In this document: piece after piece, positions 43,834 to 51,315 of the stretch
Layout of the letters: every line of letters begins with the position of its first letter
How positions within the stretch are numbered: the stretch's first letter is position 1
Assembly: GCA_947493005.1 (NCBI GenBank)
Contig: CANLOY010000003.1
Location: 620,001-684,000 of the forward strand
Source of the DNA: an uncultured Roseivirga sp.
GTDB lineage: Bacteria; Bacteroidota; Bacteroidia; Cytophagales; Cyclobacteriaceae
Direction: 5' to 3'
Length of the DNA: 64,000 nucleotides
Program-made: the position numbers and the translations under genes
Notes under the pieces: generated by a model
Told to the model about the DNA's origin: nothing
Database searches by the model: none
The model's input: only the letters and a program-made list of their open reading frames with translations

Positions 43834-45294
43834 ATGGCAGCCTTAATTTACAGCCTGATTGATGCTAAGGGGTTTCTCAATTCTACTTCCAACATCAATT
43901 TGTTTATCCTGGATAACTTCGGGTGGCTGTTCAGTAGTGGAACCAGCCTTATGCTGTTAACCTGTATTGTCCTGATTTTTCACCCCATTGGCAAGAAACG
44001 TATAGGAGGAAATGACGCCAAACCTTTTCTAACCAAATGGAGGTGGTTTTCAATCGTACTCTGCACAACAATAGCAACAGGTATTATTTTCTGGGGTACA
44101 GCAGAGCCTTTGTTTCATATTGGAACACCACCCAGTTTCTCCCACAGCCAACCAAATACTTCTGAAGCAGCCTCAGAGGCCATGAGTTATATGTTTCTGC
44201 ACTGGACCTTCACTCCTTACGCCATATACACTATTCCAGCATTAATGTTTGCCTTAGCATTTTATAACAAAAGAAAGGCTTTTAGCCTACGCTCTACTCT
44301 GTTTCCCATCACCTCCTCGAGAAGTAAAGGCACAAGAATGGCAACACTTATTGATGGGATTTGCTTGTATGCTCTTGTGGCAGGAATGGCTGCCTCTTTG
44401 GGAGCAGGCATTCTCACTTTATCAGGAGGAATTGAAAACTTAACAAGCTACCAAAGCCAATGGTTACTCTTAGTAATTGCCGGATTTATTGTGGCAGCTT
44501 TTACACTATCAGCAATTTCCGGACTTATGAAGGGCATAAGGATTCTATCGGATATTAACGCAAGAATATTTATTGTGCTCGCTCTTTTTATTCTGGTATT
44601 TGGTCCCACTAAGAGTATTCTCAATCAGTTCGTAAGTGGCTTAATACACTACTTACAAGACCTACCAGAGATGAGCCTTGTATCTATTGTACATTCCGAT
44701 GATCCATGGCCTAAGAGCTGGACTACATTCTACTGGGCTAACTGGCTGGCGTGGGCACCTATCACAGCTTTGTTTCTGGGAAGACTAAGTTATGGCTATA
44801 CAGTTCGTCAGTTTCTCCTATTCAACTGGGTATTCCCCGCACTGTTTGGCATGCTATGGATGAGTATTTTCAGCGGTACTGCACTTAATTTTCAATTGGA
44901 AGGCTTAGGACTATCCGAACTCTTGAATGCTCAGGGACCTGAATCAATTATGTACCGCATATTCGAAGAGTTCCCATTAAGACCAATAATTGCAGGTCTT
45001 TTTCTATTAACTGCCTTCTTATCTTATGTTACGGCAGCAGATTCAAATACCGAAGCAATGGGTGGTATCAGTTCAACAGGAATTTCTCCAGACTCCCCTT
45101 CTCCACCAGTTTCAATTAAAGTGATATGGGGAATAACCATTGGGGCAGTTGCCTACATTATGATCAATCAGGCAGGAATTGATGGCATTAAAATGCTCTC
45201 TAATTTAGGAGGACTCCCATCTCTATTTCTAATAGTAACCATAAATATTTGCCTGATATACCTGCTCATATCCAAAAAGTATAAGTCCCTTTAA
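43834..45294 (+). CDS. BCCT-family (betaine/carnitine/choline) transporter
   Basis: Inner-membrane secondary transporter for quaternary ammonium osmolytes or choline, 486 residues from ATG 43834. BCCT hallmarks are GIIFWGTAEPLFHIG (about 92-106), WANWLAWAPITALFLGRLSYGYTVRQFL, LLTAFLSYVTAADSNTEAM and about eleven more helices. The start is doubtful. The same frame stays open upstream to a TAA at 43708 and encodes a plausible first-helix start (QPVFWPPFILL) before this ATG, but contains no ATG, GTG or TTG. The substrate cannot be fixed; transport of betaine or choline is inferred from the family only. Confidence 0.85.
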   Translation: MAALIYSLIDAKGFLNSTSNINLFILDNFGWLFSSGTSLMLLTCIVLIFHPIGKKRIGGNDAKPFLTKWRWFSIVLCTTIATGIIFWGTAEPLFHIGTPPSFSHSQPNTSEAASEAMSYMFLHWTFTPYAIYTIPALMFALAFYNKRKAFSLRSTLFPITSSRSKGTRMATLIDGICLYALVAGMAASLGAGILTLSGGIENLTSYQSQWLLLVIAGFIVAAFTLSAISGLMKGIRILSDINARIFIVLALFILVFGPTKSILNQFVSGLIHYLQDLPEMSLVSIVHSDDPWPKSWTTFYWANWLAWAPITALFLGRLSYGYTVRQFLLFNWVFPALFGMLWMSIFSGTALNFQLEGLGLSELLNAQGPESIMYRIFEEFPLRPIIAGLFLLTAFLSYVTAADSNTEAMGGISSTGISPDSPSPPVSIKVIWGITIGAVAYIMINQAGIDGIKMLSNLGGLPSLFLIVTINICLIYLLISKKYKSL

Positions 45295-45424
45295 GGTTTA
45301 TACTGATAATTAAGGTTTGGGCTACCAGACTGAAAATAATGTAGCGTGAGTCGCGTTTTTTTGTTGCAGGGTTTACCTGTGAAAAGTAATTTTAACTCAC
45401 TTTCACCTTAAACAGTCAAATCAC

Positions 45425-46159
45425 TTGAAATCCGTTCTTTCTTCAATTCTACTTTTAGTAATAACTTTTGGTTGTCAGACAAATGAAAAGAAGTTGCCAT
45501 ACCAAACTGAACAGCTCAAAGTCCAACAGCTCACTGAAAATACCTTTCTACATATTTCTTATCTGGAGACTGAAGATTTTGGTAAGGTGGCGAGCAACGG
45601 CATGGTTGTAGTCAATAATGGTGAGGCAGTGATATTTGATACTCCTGCCGATGATAAAGCATCAGAAGAACTTATTGAATGGGTTGAGGATAAATTGAAA
45701 GCTACGGTAAAAGCTGTAATTGTAACCCACTTTCATACAGACTGCCTTGGTGGATTAAAGGCATTTCATGAACATAATATTCCTTCCTATGCCAATAACA
45801 AAACTATTGATTTGGCGAAGTTGGATAATAAGATTCCACCTCAAAACGGCATGAATGATTACTTTGAAATTGAAGTTGGTTCAAAAAAGATAATCAACAG
45901 GCATTTTGGTGAAGGCCATACCAAAGACAATATCGTTAGCTACTTTCCTGACGAAGAAGTACTATTTGGTGGGTGCCTAATAAAAGGAGAAAAAGCTGGA
46001 AAAGGTTACCTTGGTGATGCTAATATCGAAGAGTGGTCAAACACTGTTCAACTAATTAAAGGGGCCTACCCCAATCTTAAAATTGTGATTCCAGGTCATG
46101 GAAAGCCCGAAGGTCAGAACTTATTGGATTACACCATTGAGATGTTTAGAAAAGACTAA
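45425..46159 (+). CDS. Subclass B1 metallo-beta-lactamase, lipoprotein
   Basis: Zinc beta-lactamase of 244 residues (TTG start). The signal ends in a lipobox-like TFGC with Cys17, so the enzyme is probably membrane-anchored in the periplasm, as in NDM-1. All B1 ligands are present: H102-F-H104-T-D106 (THFHTDCLGG), H165 (GEGHTKDN), C184 with K187 (FGGCLIK) and H225 (IPGHGKP). The order LFGGC-IK...GDANIE-W and the VTHFH-D--GG block closely resemble IMP-type enzymes. The asparagine of the IMP GNLGDAN loop is replaced by Tyr (GYLGDAN). There is no mobile element nearby, so it is an intrinsic chromosomal gene. Carbapenem hydrolysis is inferred from subclass only. Confidence 0.9.
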   Translation: MKSVLSSILLLVITFGCQTNEKKLPYQTEQLKVQQLTENTFLHISYLETEDFGKVASNGMVVVNNGEAVIFDTPADDKASEELIEWVEDKLKATVKAVIVTHFHTDCLGGLKAFHEHNIPSYANNKTIDLAKLDNKIPPQNGMNDYFEIEVGSKKIINRHFGEGHTKDNIVSYFPDEEVLFGGCLIKGEKAGKGYLGDANIEEWSNTVQLIKGAYPNLKIVIPGHGKPEGQNLLDYTIEMFRKD

Positions 46160-46195
46160 CTATCAACTTCATATTATACTAAGGCTCGATAGTTA
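46157..46195. terminator. Weak hairpin between convergent genes
   Basis: TAACTATC (46157-46164) and GATAGTTA (46188-46195) form an 8-bp inverted repeat over the last stop codon of the lactamase and the gap before the Nudix gene. The long AT-rich loop and missing T-run make it only a possible terminator. Confidence 0.3.
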
Positions 46196-46199
46196 AATA

Positions 46200-46883
46200 T
46201 TAAATCTCAAAGTGCATTCCCTCCTTTAGCAGTCTGTTATAAGTTTTCTTGTTAAACTGAAATAAGTTACCTGGCCTGCCAGCTCCGGTAGATTTTGCCT
46301 TTTCATCCAGTTCATCCAGAATCCCCAAACTCATCACCTTTTTTTTAAAGTTTCTGCGGTCAATGGGCCGGTCTAACAAAGTAGCATAAAGCTGCTCTAA
46401 ATCGGAGAATGGAAATTTCTTCTCAAGTAATTCAAAGCCGATAGGTTGATAGATGATTTTACCCCTTAGTCGCTCTATAGCCACTTTAAGAATTTCCTTA
46501 TGATCAAAAGCCAATTGAGGTAGCTCTTTGAAATTGAACCAGGCTGCATCCGCTGCATCAGTGCTAGCCTTGAGTTTTTCAAACTGACTGGATTTTACTA
46601 AACCAAAATAAGCTACTGATAATATTCTTGTACGTGGGTCTCTGTCTGGTTTACCAAATGTATAAAGCTGCTCTAAATAATTGATCCTCACTCCTGTTTC
46701 TTCTTGTAACTCTCTCTCTACAGCATCCTCCAGTGACTCATTGTTCAGGACAAAACCGCCTGGTATTGCCCAACGTCCTTGATAAGGGTCGTACTTCCTT
46801 TTGATCAATAGAATTGAAACCCCCTCCTCTTTGCTGTAACCAAAAACAACAGCATCTACAGCGACTTGAATATTTTGCGTCAT
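46200..46883 (-). CDS. Nudix-domain transcriptional regulator (NrtR/AraR-like) with intact Nudix box
   Basis: Protein of 227 residues from ATG 46883 (MTQNIQVAVDAVVFGY); the longer frame upstream is not conserved-looking. The N-terminal Nudix domain has a complete box GX5EX7REUXEEXGU at 43-65 (G-F-V...RELQEETGV). The C-terminus (about 145-227) is the winged-helix DNA-binding domain of the NrtR family: LDRPIDRRNFKKKVMSLGIL, GRPGNLFQFNKKTYNRL. Related regulators control NAD or pentose genes, and many have a degenerate Nudix box. Here the box is intact, so catalysis is possible. A palindromic operator covers its own start codon, implying autoregulation. A divergent three-gene operon is the likely target. 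Confidence 0.85.
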   Translation of the reverse strand: MTQNIQVAVDAVVFGYSKEEGVSILLIKRKYDPYQGRWAIPGGFVLNNESLEDAVERELQEETGVRINYLEQLYTFGKPDRDPRTRILSVAYFGLVKSSQFEKLKASTDAADAAWFNFKELPQLAFDHKEILKVAIERLRGKIIYQPIGFELLEKKFPFSDLEQLYATLLDRPIDRRNFKKKVMSLGILDELDEKAKSTGAGRPGNLFQFNKKTYNRLLKEGMHFEI

Positions 46884-46893
46884 TTCCACGCAA
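46875..46893. promoter_or_regulatory. Operator copy 1, over the Nudix regulator start codon
   Basis: TTGCGT-N7-ACGCAA (19 bp, perfect 6-bp arms). The start codon (46881-46883) lies in the spacer. Same arms and spacing as the copy at 46986-47010, whose centre is 114 bp away. Confidence 0.65.
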
Positions 46894-46985
46894 TAAAAGT
46901 AAGACTTTCTAAATAGAACTTGCAAGCAGCATATCAAAAACCATCGATAGGAAGATATAAACAGGTTTTTGAGATTGATTATTAT

Positions 46986-47010
46986 ATTTTGCGTCAAAAA
47001 CACGCAAAAT
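46986..47010. promoter_or_regulatory. Operator copy 2, abutting the divergent promoter
   Basis: ATTTTGCGT-N7-ACGCAAAAT, a perfect 9-bp inverted repeat with a 7-base spacer. It ends 3 bp before the -33 TTG of the plus-strand promoter. Confidence 0.7.
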
Positions 47011-47013
47011 AAC

Positions 47014-47044
47014 TTGCCTTAATCTTTATGTTAAAATATATTTG
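47014..47044 (+). promoter_or_regulatory. Bacteroidota-type promoter of the quinone-oxidoreductase operon
   Basis: -33 TTG (47014-47016) and -7 TATATTTG (47037-47044), with 20 bases between, match the Bacteroidota housekeeping sigma consensus TTG / TAnnTTTG. Transcription would start near 47050, about 60 bp before the ATG at 47111. Confidence 0.55.
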
Positions 47045-47110
47045 TATTTCAGCTACACAAATAACACTCTTCAAAGCGTAGTATTTGTTAACGGTCAAAA
47101 CTCAAAGTCT

Positions 47111-47329
47111 ATGAATTTACTCATATTCAGAACTAATATTGGGACTCAAAAAATGGTCAAATCGCTTGAGTCGCTTTTTCGAAACATTCCTACCATACTT
47201 GGGTGGTCAGTGGATTTAGAAGATATTGATAATGTATTGCGTATTGAAGCTACCGGGGAATTAGAAGAAACCGACATTATCAACCACTTGAAAATCTCCG
47301 GGTTTCAGTGTGAAACTTTAGAAGATTGA
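47111..47329 (+). CDS. Small ferredoxin-fold-like protein of unknown function
   Basis: Small protein of 72 residues from ATG 47111 (MNLLIFRTNIGTQK); the longer frame from 47042 would begin inside the promoter. The beta-alpha-beta-beta-alpha-beta pattern (LIFRTNI, helix SLESLFRNI, strands WSVDLED and VLRIEATG, helix TDIINHLKISG) resembles heavy-metal-associated/copper-chaperone folds, but there is no CxxC metal motif. It is therefore not a metal chaperone of the usual kind. It is first in the Nudix-regulated operon and ends five bases before the next start. Function unknown. Confidence 0.65.
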   Translation: MNLLIFRTNIGTQKMVKSLESLFRNIPTILGWSVDLEDIDNVLRIEATGELEETDIINHLKISGFQCETLED

Positions 47330-47334
47330 AGCAG

Positions 47335-48309
47335 ATGAAAGCAATCGTTTGGACAAAATACGGCTCTCCTGACCTACTTCAGCTTGGACAAATAGAAAAA
47401 CCCGTACCCAAAGATGATGAGGTATTAGTTAAAGTGTATGCTGCCACGGTTACTCCTGGGGATTGTGAAATGCGCAGGTTCGACATGCACATACTCTTCT
47501 GGTTACCTCTCAGGTTATATATGGGTATTTTCAAACCAAAACGCCCTGTTCTGGGAATGGAAATGGCTGGTGAGATTGAAGCTGTTGGCAAAGATGTGGG
47601 CAACTTCAAAAGAGGTGACAAAATCATGGCGGGCACTGGACTTAAATTTGGCAGTTATGCAGAATACAACTGTATAAAGGCATCTGCCTTTATTGCTCAG
47701 AAACCTGACAACATGAGTTTCAATGAAGCCGCTACCCTTCCGACCGGAGCCAATAATGCATTGCATTATGTAAGAAAGTGCAACATCAAAGCAGGCCAGA
47801 ATGTATTGATTGTTGGTGCTGCGGGCTGTTTTGGCACATACGCAGTACAGTTTGCCAAACTACTTGGTGCAAAAGTAACGGCCGTAGACAGCACGCATAA
47901 ACTGGATACGCTACTGTCAATTGGTGCGGATGCCGTAATCGATTATACAAAGGAAGACTTCACAAAAAATGGCCAATTGTATGATGCTATACTTGATATA
48001 GCAGGAAAAAACTCAGTTTCAAGAAACATGAATGCTCTAAAGAAAGGAGGACAATATGTTTTAGCCACGCCTTGGGTAAAACAGGTAATTCAAGGTATTT
48101 GGACTGCAAAAATCAATAAGAAGAAATTCAACTTTTCCCTGGCAAAAGAAGGCCCTAAAGAACTAATCTACATAAAAAACCTTGTAGAAAAGGGCAATCT
48201 TAAGGCTGTGATTGATCGTACGTATTCGCTTGACCAAATGGCAGCAGCACATCATTTTGTAGAGAAGGGTGAAAAAATTGGTCATGTTTCAATTGCATTA
48301 ACAAAATGA
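47335..48309 (+). CDS. NAD(P)-dependent zinc-free quinone-oxidoreductase-like enzyme (MDR family), copy 1
   Basis: Medium-chain dehydrogenase/reductase of 324 residues; ATG 47335 gives MKAIVWTKYGSPD (a TTG at 47326 is in frame). The N-terminal GroES-like domain (about 1-125) lacks the catalytic zinc cysteines of alcohol dehydrogenases. The Rossmann motif is VLIVGAAGCFGTYAVQFAK (about 155-173), with C in place of the usual second G-V. This is the quinone oxidoreductase/RTN4IP1-like branch. Tandem paralogue of the next gene and coupled to it by an ATGA overlap. It probably reduces quinones or enones, and is presumably controlled by the Nudix regulator. Confidence 0.82.
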   Translation: MKAIVWTKYGSPDLLQLGQIEKPVPKDDEVLVKVYAATVTPGDCEMRRFDMHILFWLPLRLYMGIFKPKRPVLGMEMAGEIEAVGKDVGNFKRGDKIMAGTGLKFGSYAEYNCIKASAFIAQKPDNMSFNEAATLPTGANNALHYVRKCNIKAGQNVLIVGAAGCFGTYAVQFAKLLGAKVTAVDSTHKLDTLLSIGADAVIDYTKEDFTKNGQLYDAILDIAGKNSVSRNMNALKKGGQYVLATPWVKQVIQGIWTAKINKKKFNFSLAKEGPKELIYIKNLVEKGNLKAVIDRTYSLDQMAAAHHFVEKGEKIGHVSIALTK

Positions 48310-49274
48310 AAGCCATTGTACAGACTAAATACGGGTCGCCCGAAACACTACACTTTAAAGAGGTAGAAAAGCCCAAACCAGGAAAAAACGAAGTATTGGT
48401 AAAAATTCATGCCACTGCCATCAATGACTATGACTGGAGTATGGTTCGGGGCAAACCAAACATGTACAGATTACTCTTTGGTTTGGTTAAACCCAAATAC
48501 CCCACTCCAGGAATGGAACTTGCTGGTAAAATAGAAGCATTGGGACCAGATGTAACTTCATTTAATGTTGGAGATGAAGTATATGGAGACATCTCTGATT
48601 ATGGATTCGGCACCTTTGCTGAGTATATCAGTATTAACGAGAAAGCTTTGGTTGCTAAACCAGCTTCTATGACCTTTCAAGAAGCAACCTCTATTCCACA
48701 TGCCGCAATGCTTGCTTCACAGAGTCTGATAGATTTTGGAAAGATTGAAGTTGGCCAAAGAATTCTGATCAATGGTGCTGGAGGCGGTGTCGGAACATTA
48801 GGGCTTCAAATAGCTAAAGTATTCGATGCGCATGTAACTGGAGTAGACACCGGAGATAAACTGGAAATGATGAAAGCATTAGGTTTTGATAAGGTAATTG
48901 ACTTCAAAGAGCAGGATTTTACTCAATGTGGGAAGTTATATGACATTGTACTGGATGCAAAATCTAATCGGCCAGTATCTCACTATCTTCGATGCCTCTC
49001 CCCTAATGGCAAGTATTTAACTGTTGGAGGCCAATTGATCAGACTTCTACAAATAACACTGTCAGCCACTTTTATTTCAGCATTCTCCAAGAAAAGCGTA
49101 AAGGTAATATCCTTAAAAGCCAATAAAGATCTGGACTTTATTAACAGGCTTTTTGAAGAAGGTAAGATCAAACCTGTGATTGATGGCCCTTACCAAATGG
49201 AAGAAATACCCAGATTGATCAACTACTTTGGAATGGGCAAACACAAGGGGAAAGTTGCTGTTTCAATTCAATAA
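48306..49274 (+). CDS. NAD(P)-dependent zinc-free quinone-oxidoreductase-like enzyme (MDR family), copy 2
   Basis: Second MDR enzyme, 322 residues, starting in the ATGA overlap with copy 1. The N-terminal domain opens MKAIVQTKYGSPETLHF and contains PGMELAGKIEALG and GDEVYGDISDYGFGTFAEY. The nucleotide-binding loop ILINGAGGGVGTLGLQIAK is canonical. No structural or catalytic zinc cysteines are evident. The two copies are clearly related but well diverged, so the duplication is old or they were acquired together. A perfect hairpin terminator lies about 215 bp downstream. Confidence 0.84.
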   Translation: MKAIVQTKYGSPETLHFKEVEKPKPGKNEVLVKIHATAINDYDWSMVRGKPNMYRLLFGLVKPKYPTPGMELAGKIEALGPDVTSFNVGDEVYGDISDYGFGTFAEYISINEKALVAKPASMTFQEATSIPHAAMLASQSLIDFGKIEVGQRILINGAGGGVGTLGLQIAKVFDAHVTGVDTGDKLEMMKALGFDKVIDFKEQDFTQCGKLYDIVLDAKSNRPVSHYLRCLSPNGKYLTVGGQLIRLLQITLSATFISAFSKKSVKVISLKANKDLDFINRLFEEGKIKPVIDGPYQMEEIPRLINYFGMGKHKGKVAVSIQ

Positions 49275-49354
49275 GCTAGTTTTATTCTAGCTCTATACTA
49301 ACCTTCAGATTTTGATAGTAGATTAGTGGTAATGTCTACTAAACTAAAAGCATT

Positions 49355-49471
49355 TTGATATTCGAGTTTCATAAGCTCTCAGCACCGCTAGATCAATTCA
49401 TTGAAGGTAATGAACTGTCATACAACAATCTTATAGCCTATTTAGAAGAAGGAAAACGAGCTAAATATTAA
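49355..49471 (+). pseudogene. Possible remnant coding fragment after the oxidoreductase operon
   Basis: A 38-codon frame from TTG 49355 reads like real protein (FHKLSAPLDQFIEGNELSY, then NNLIAYLEEGKRAKY) within an otherwise gene-free 270-bp gap. It has no recognisable start signal or family, so it may be the last piece of a decayed gene or a chance frame. Confidence 0.25.
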
Positions 49472-49490
49472 TACTGGATTGACTATAATA

Positions 49491-49530
49491 GTAAAGCCAT
49501 TCTGATGGATCAGAATGGCTTTACTTGTTT
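49491..49530. terminator. Perfect bidirectional terminator hairpin
   Basis: A 15-bp perfect stem GTAAAGCCATTCTGA (49491-49505) / TCAGAATGGCTTTAC (49510-49524) with loop TGGA lies between the plus-strand oxidoreductase operon and the minus-strand ABC-transporter operon. T-rich DNA follows on the plus side. Confidence 0.8.
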
Positions 49531-49545
49531 ATATCTTATTAGTTA

Positions 49546-50358
49546 TTACAAATCTCTTCTGGCTACCAAACTCACAGTAGCCCAGTAAAACAGACCTCCA
49601 TAAAAAAGCACCAATGCCAATTCAGGTAAGGCTATAAAGTCTTGTATTTCTTGTAAAGCATATTTTGGAAAAGGAATATGAATCAATGAATTCATACTCT
49701 TAACAGGTAACAGATACTCAATCCATTGCTGATTTTTTACCTGTCCCCAAATAAACAATCCATTTTCAATTAGTACTACCCATAGAAACATTACACCCAT
49801 AGTGATAATTGGCTTTCTTATCAGTGTAGCTACAAATTGCGTAAAGAGCAAGAATGCGAATAGCTGTAAAAAGAAAGCGATAAGGAAGTGCATATCTTCA
49901 AAGATTACCCCGAAAGATATTTCCGTAGAATAAATAAGCCCCGTAATCAAGCCCATTACTAATAAAACCACTGCAGAAGCCAAACTCAGGAAGCCTGCCA
50001 TGATAATTTTGGACCAGATAAACTCCTTTTTGCTCAACCCATCAATCACATTTTGCCTGATGGTTCTATATGTATACTCATTAGTAATAGAATAAATTAA
50101 ACTTAAGGCCAGTAGTATTTTGAAATAGATTGAAACACTGGTCAAGTTCTGCCAAATATCCGGGAACTCATAAAATGGCAAAATAGTGGGGTCCACGGCC
50201 TCAGCATCAAATTCAGCGAACTTATTCTTCAGCCATTTTAAGAAGGGCATTACTCCCATACTGGTTAAAAAGAGTGCTATCATATAAAGTATTGAAAGCA
50301 CTTTAAAAGATCTATTGTTGCGAACCTTATGCAGTTCTATTTTTAATAAACGTATCAT
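49546..50358 (-). CDS. ABC-2 type transporter permease
   Basis: Membrane subunit of 270 residues with six hydrophobic segments (about 17-38, 72-90, 112-135, 148-172, 180-200 and 245-262). It has the N-terminal LLKIELHKVRNNRSFKVLSIL opening common to ABC-2 permeases of lantibiotic-immunity or Na-efflux type. A conserved YTYRTIRQNVIDGLSKKEFIWSK loop interacts with the ATPase in this class. Its ATG overlaps the ATPase stop by four bases, so the two make one transporter. Substrate unknown. Confidence 0.82.
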   Translation of the reverse strand: MIRLLKIELHKVRNNRSFKVLSILYMIALFLTSMGVMPFLKWLKNKFAEFDAEAVDPTILPFYEFPDIWQNLTSVSIYFKILLALSLIYSITNEYTYRTIRQNVIDGLSKKEFIWSKIIMAGFLSLASAVVLLVMGLITGLIYSTEISFGVIFEDMHFLIAFFLQLFAFLLFTQFVATLIRKPIITMGVMFLWVVLIENGLFIWGQVKNQQWIEYLLPVKSMNSLIHIPFPKYALQEIQDFIALPELALVLFYGGLFYWATVSLVARRDL

Positions 50359-51260
50359 TTGCCCCCTCCTTTCTGTTCAGCTAAAATTTCTAAGAATTGT
50401 TTTTCGAGACTCTTAACCTTCACTATCAGGTGTTTGGCCACAATACCTTGTTTAAAAAGGTATTCATTAACCTCCTGAGAAGCGTACCCTTCCTGCATAG
50501 TTAATGTATACTTATCCAATTCTCGTTTCACATTGCTAACCATTCCAGAGTTTTCAAGTACTTCCTGAAGGTTTTCTGTATCGGCCTTTACTTCTACAAG
50601 GATGTCTCCTTTCCCTACATCCTCAACCAAGCCATCATGAATCAGTTTTCCGCGTTGCAGAACACAGAAGTGTGTACAAACTCTTTGCACTTCGTCTAAT
50701 AAGTGGCTGGCAATAATGATTGTCTTTCCGCTATTGGCAATCTCAATAATCAAATCCCTGATTTCAGCAATTCCCTGAGGGTCAAGACCATTCGTTGGTT
50801 CATCCAGAATCATAACCTCCGGATCACACAATAATGCAGAAGCAATTGCCAATCGTTGCTTCATTCCTAAAGAGAATGTTTTGAACTTGTAGTTCTTCCG
50901 TTCATCCAGACCTACCTGTTCTAAGACCTCTTCAATTCTACTGTGGTCTACTTCCTTAATATCGCAGACAATTCTAAGGTTCTGAACAGCAGTAAGGTAT
51001 GGGTAGAAAATCGGGTGCTCGAGAATCGCTCCAATCTTTTTCCTGGTATTTTGATTAGAGCCTTGACCAAACCATTCGAATTCTCCGCTGGTTTGATTAA
51101 TGACACTCAGAATTGTTCCGAGTGTTGTTGTCTTTCCACTACCATTAGGACCTAAGATTCCGTACACACTTCCTCTCTTAACTTCGAGCGAAAGGTTATC
51201 TACGGCCTTGATCTTCCCATAGTGCTTGGAAAGTTTTTTAATTGATAATACAGTATCCAA
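50355..51260 (-). CDS. ABC transporter ATP-binding protein
   Basis: ATPase of 301 residues for the adjacent ABC-2 permease. Walker A is GPNGSGKTT (37-45), the signature is FSLGMKQRLAIASALL, Walker B is VMILDEPTNGLDPQG, and the switch region IIIASHLLDEV is present. A C-terminal extension of about 85 residues (VEVKADTENLQEVLEN onward) matches the DUF4162-like tail of drug or bacteriocin exporters. It lies downstream of the DUF4252 genes but is separated from them by a hairpin. Confidence 0.9.
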   Translation of the reverse strand: MDTVLSIKKLSKHYGKIKAVDNLSLEVKRGSVYGILGPNGSGKTTTLGTILSVINQTSGEFEWFGQGSNQNTRKKIGAILEHPIFYPYLTAVQNLRIVCDIKEVDHSRIEEVLEQVGLDERKNYKFKTFSLGMKQRLAIASALLCDPEVMILDEPTNGLDPQGIAEIRDLIIEIANSGKTIIIASHLLDEVQRVCTHFCVLQRGKLIHDGLVEDVGKGDILVEVKADTENLQEVLENSGMVSNVKRELDKYTLTMQEGYASQEVNEYLFKQGIVAKHLIVKVKSLEKQFLEILAEQKGGGK

Positions 51261-51291
51261 ATCGTGTTGTTTTTGAGTAAAAAGATTAAGA

Positions 51292-51315
51292 CAGGTGTTA
51301 AAGTTTAACTACCTG
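51292..51315 (-). terminator. Hairpin at the end of the DUF4252 operon
   Basis: CAGGT-GTTAAA / TTTAAC-(T)ACCTG forms an 11-bp stem with one bulge across the stop codon of the DUF4252 gene. On the minus strand it is followed by a T-rich tract (TCTTAATCTTTTT). Confidence 0.42.

Noticed and set aside
45340-45365. GCG-TGAGT-CGC followed by T7 before the lactamase gene, considered as a terminator
   Set aside because: The stem has only three base pairs, too short to be convincing.
46884-47003. N-terminal extension of the Nudix regulator
   Set aside because: Its codons run through the operator and intergenic AT-rich DNA; ATG 46883 gives the standard Nudix start.
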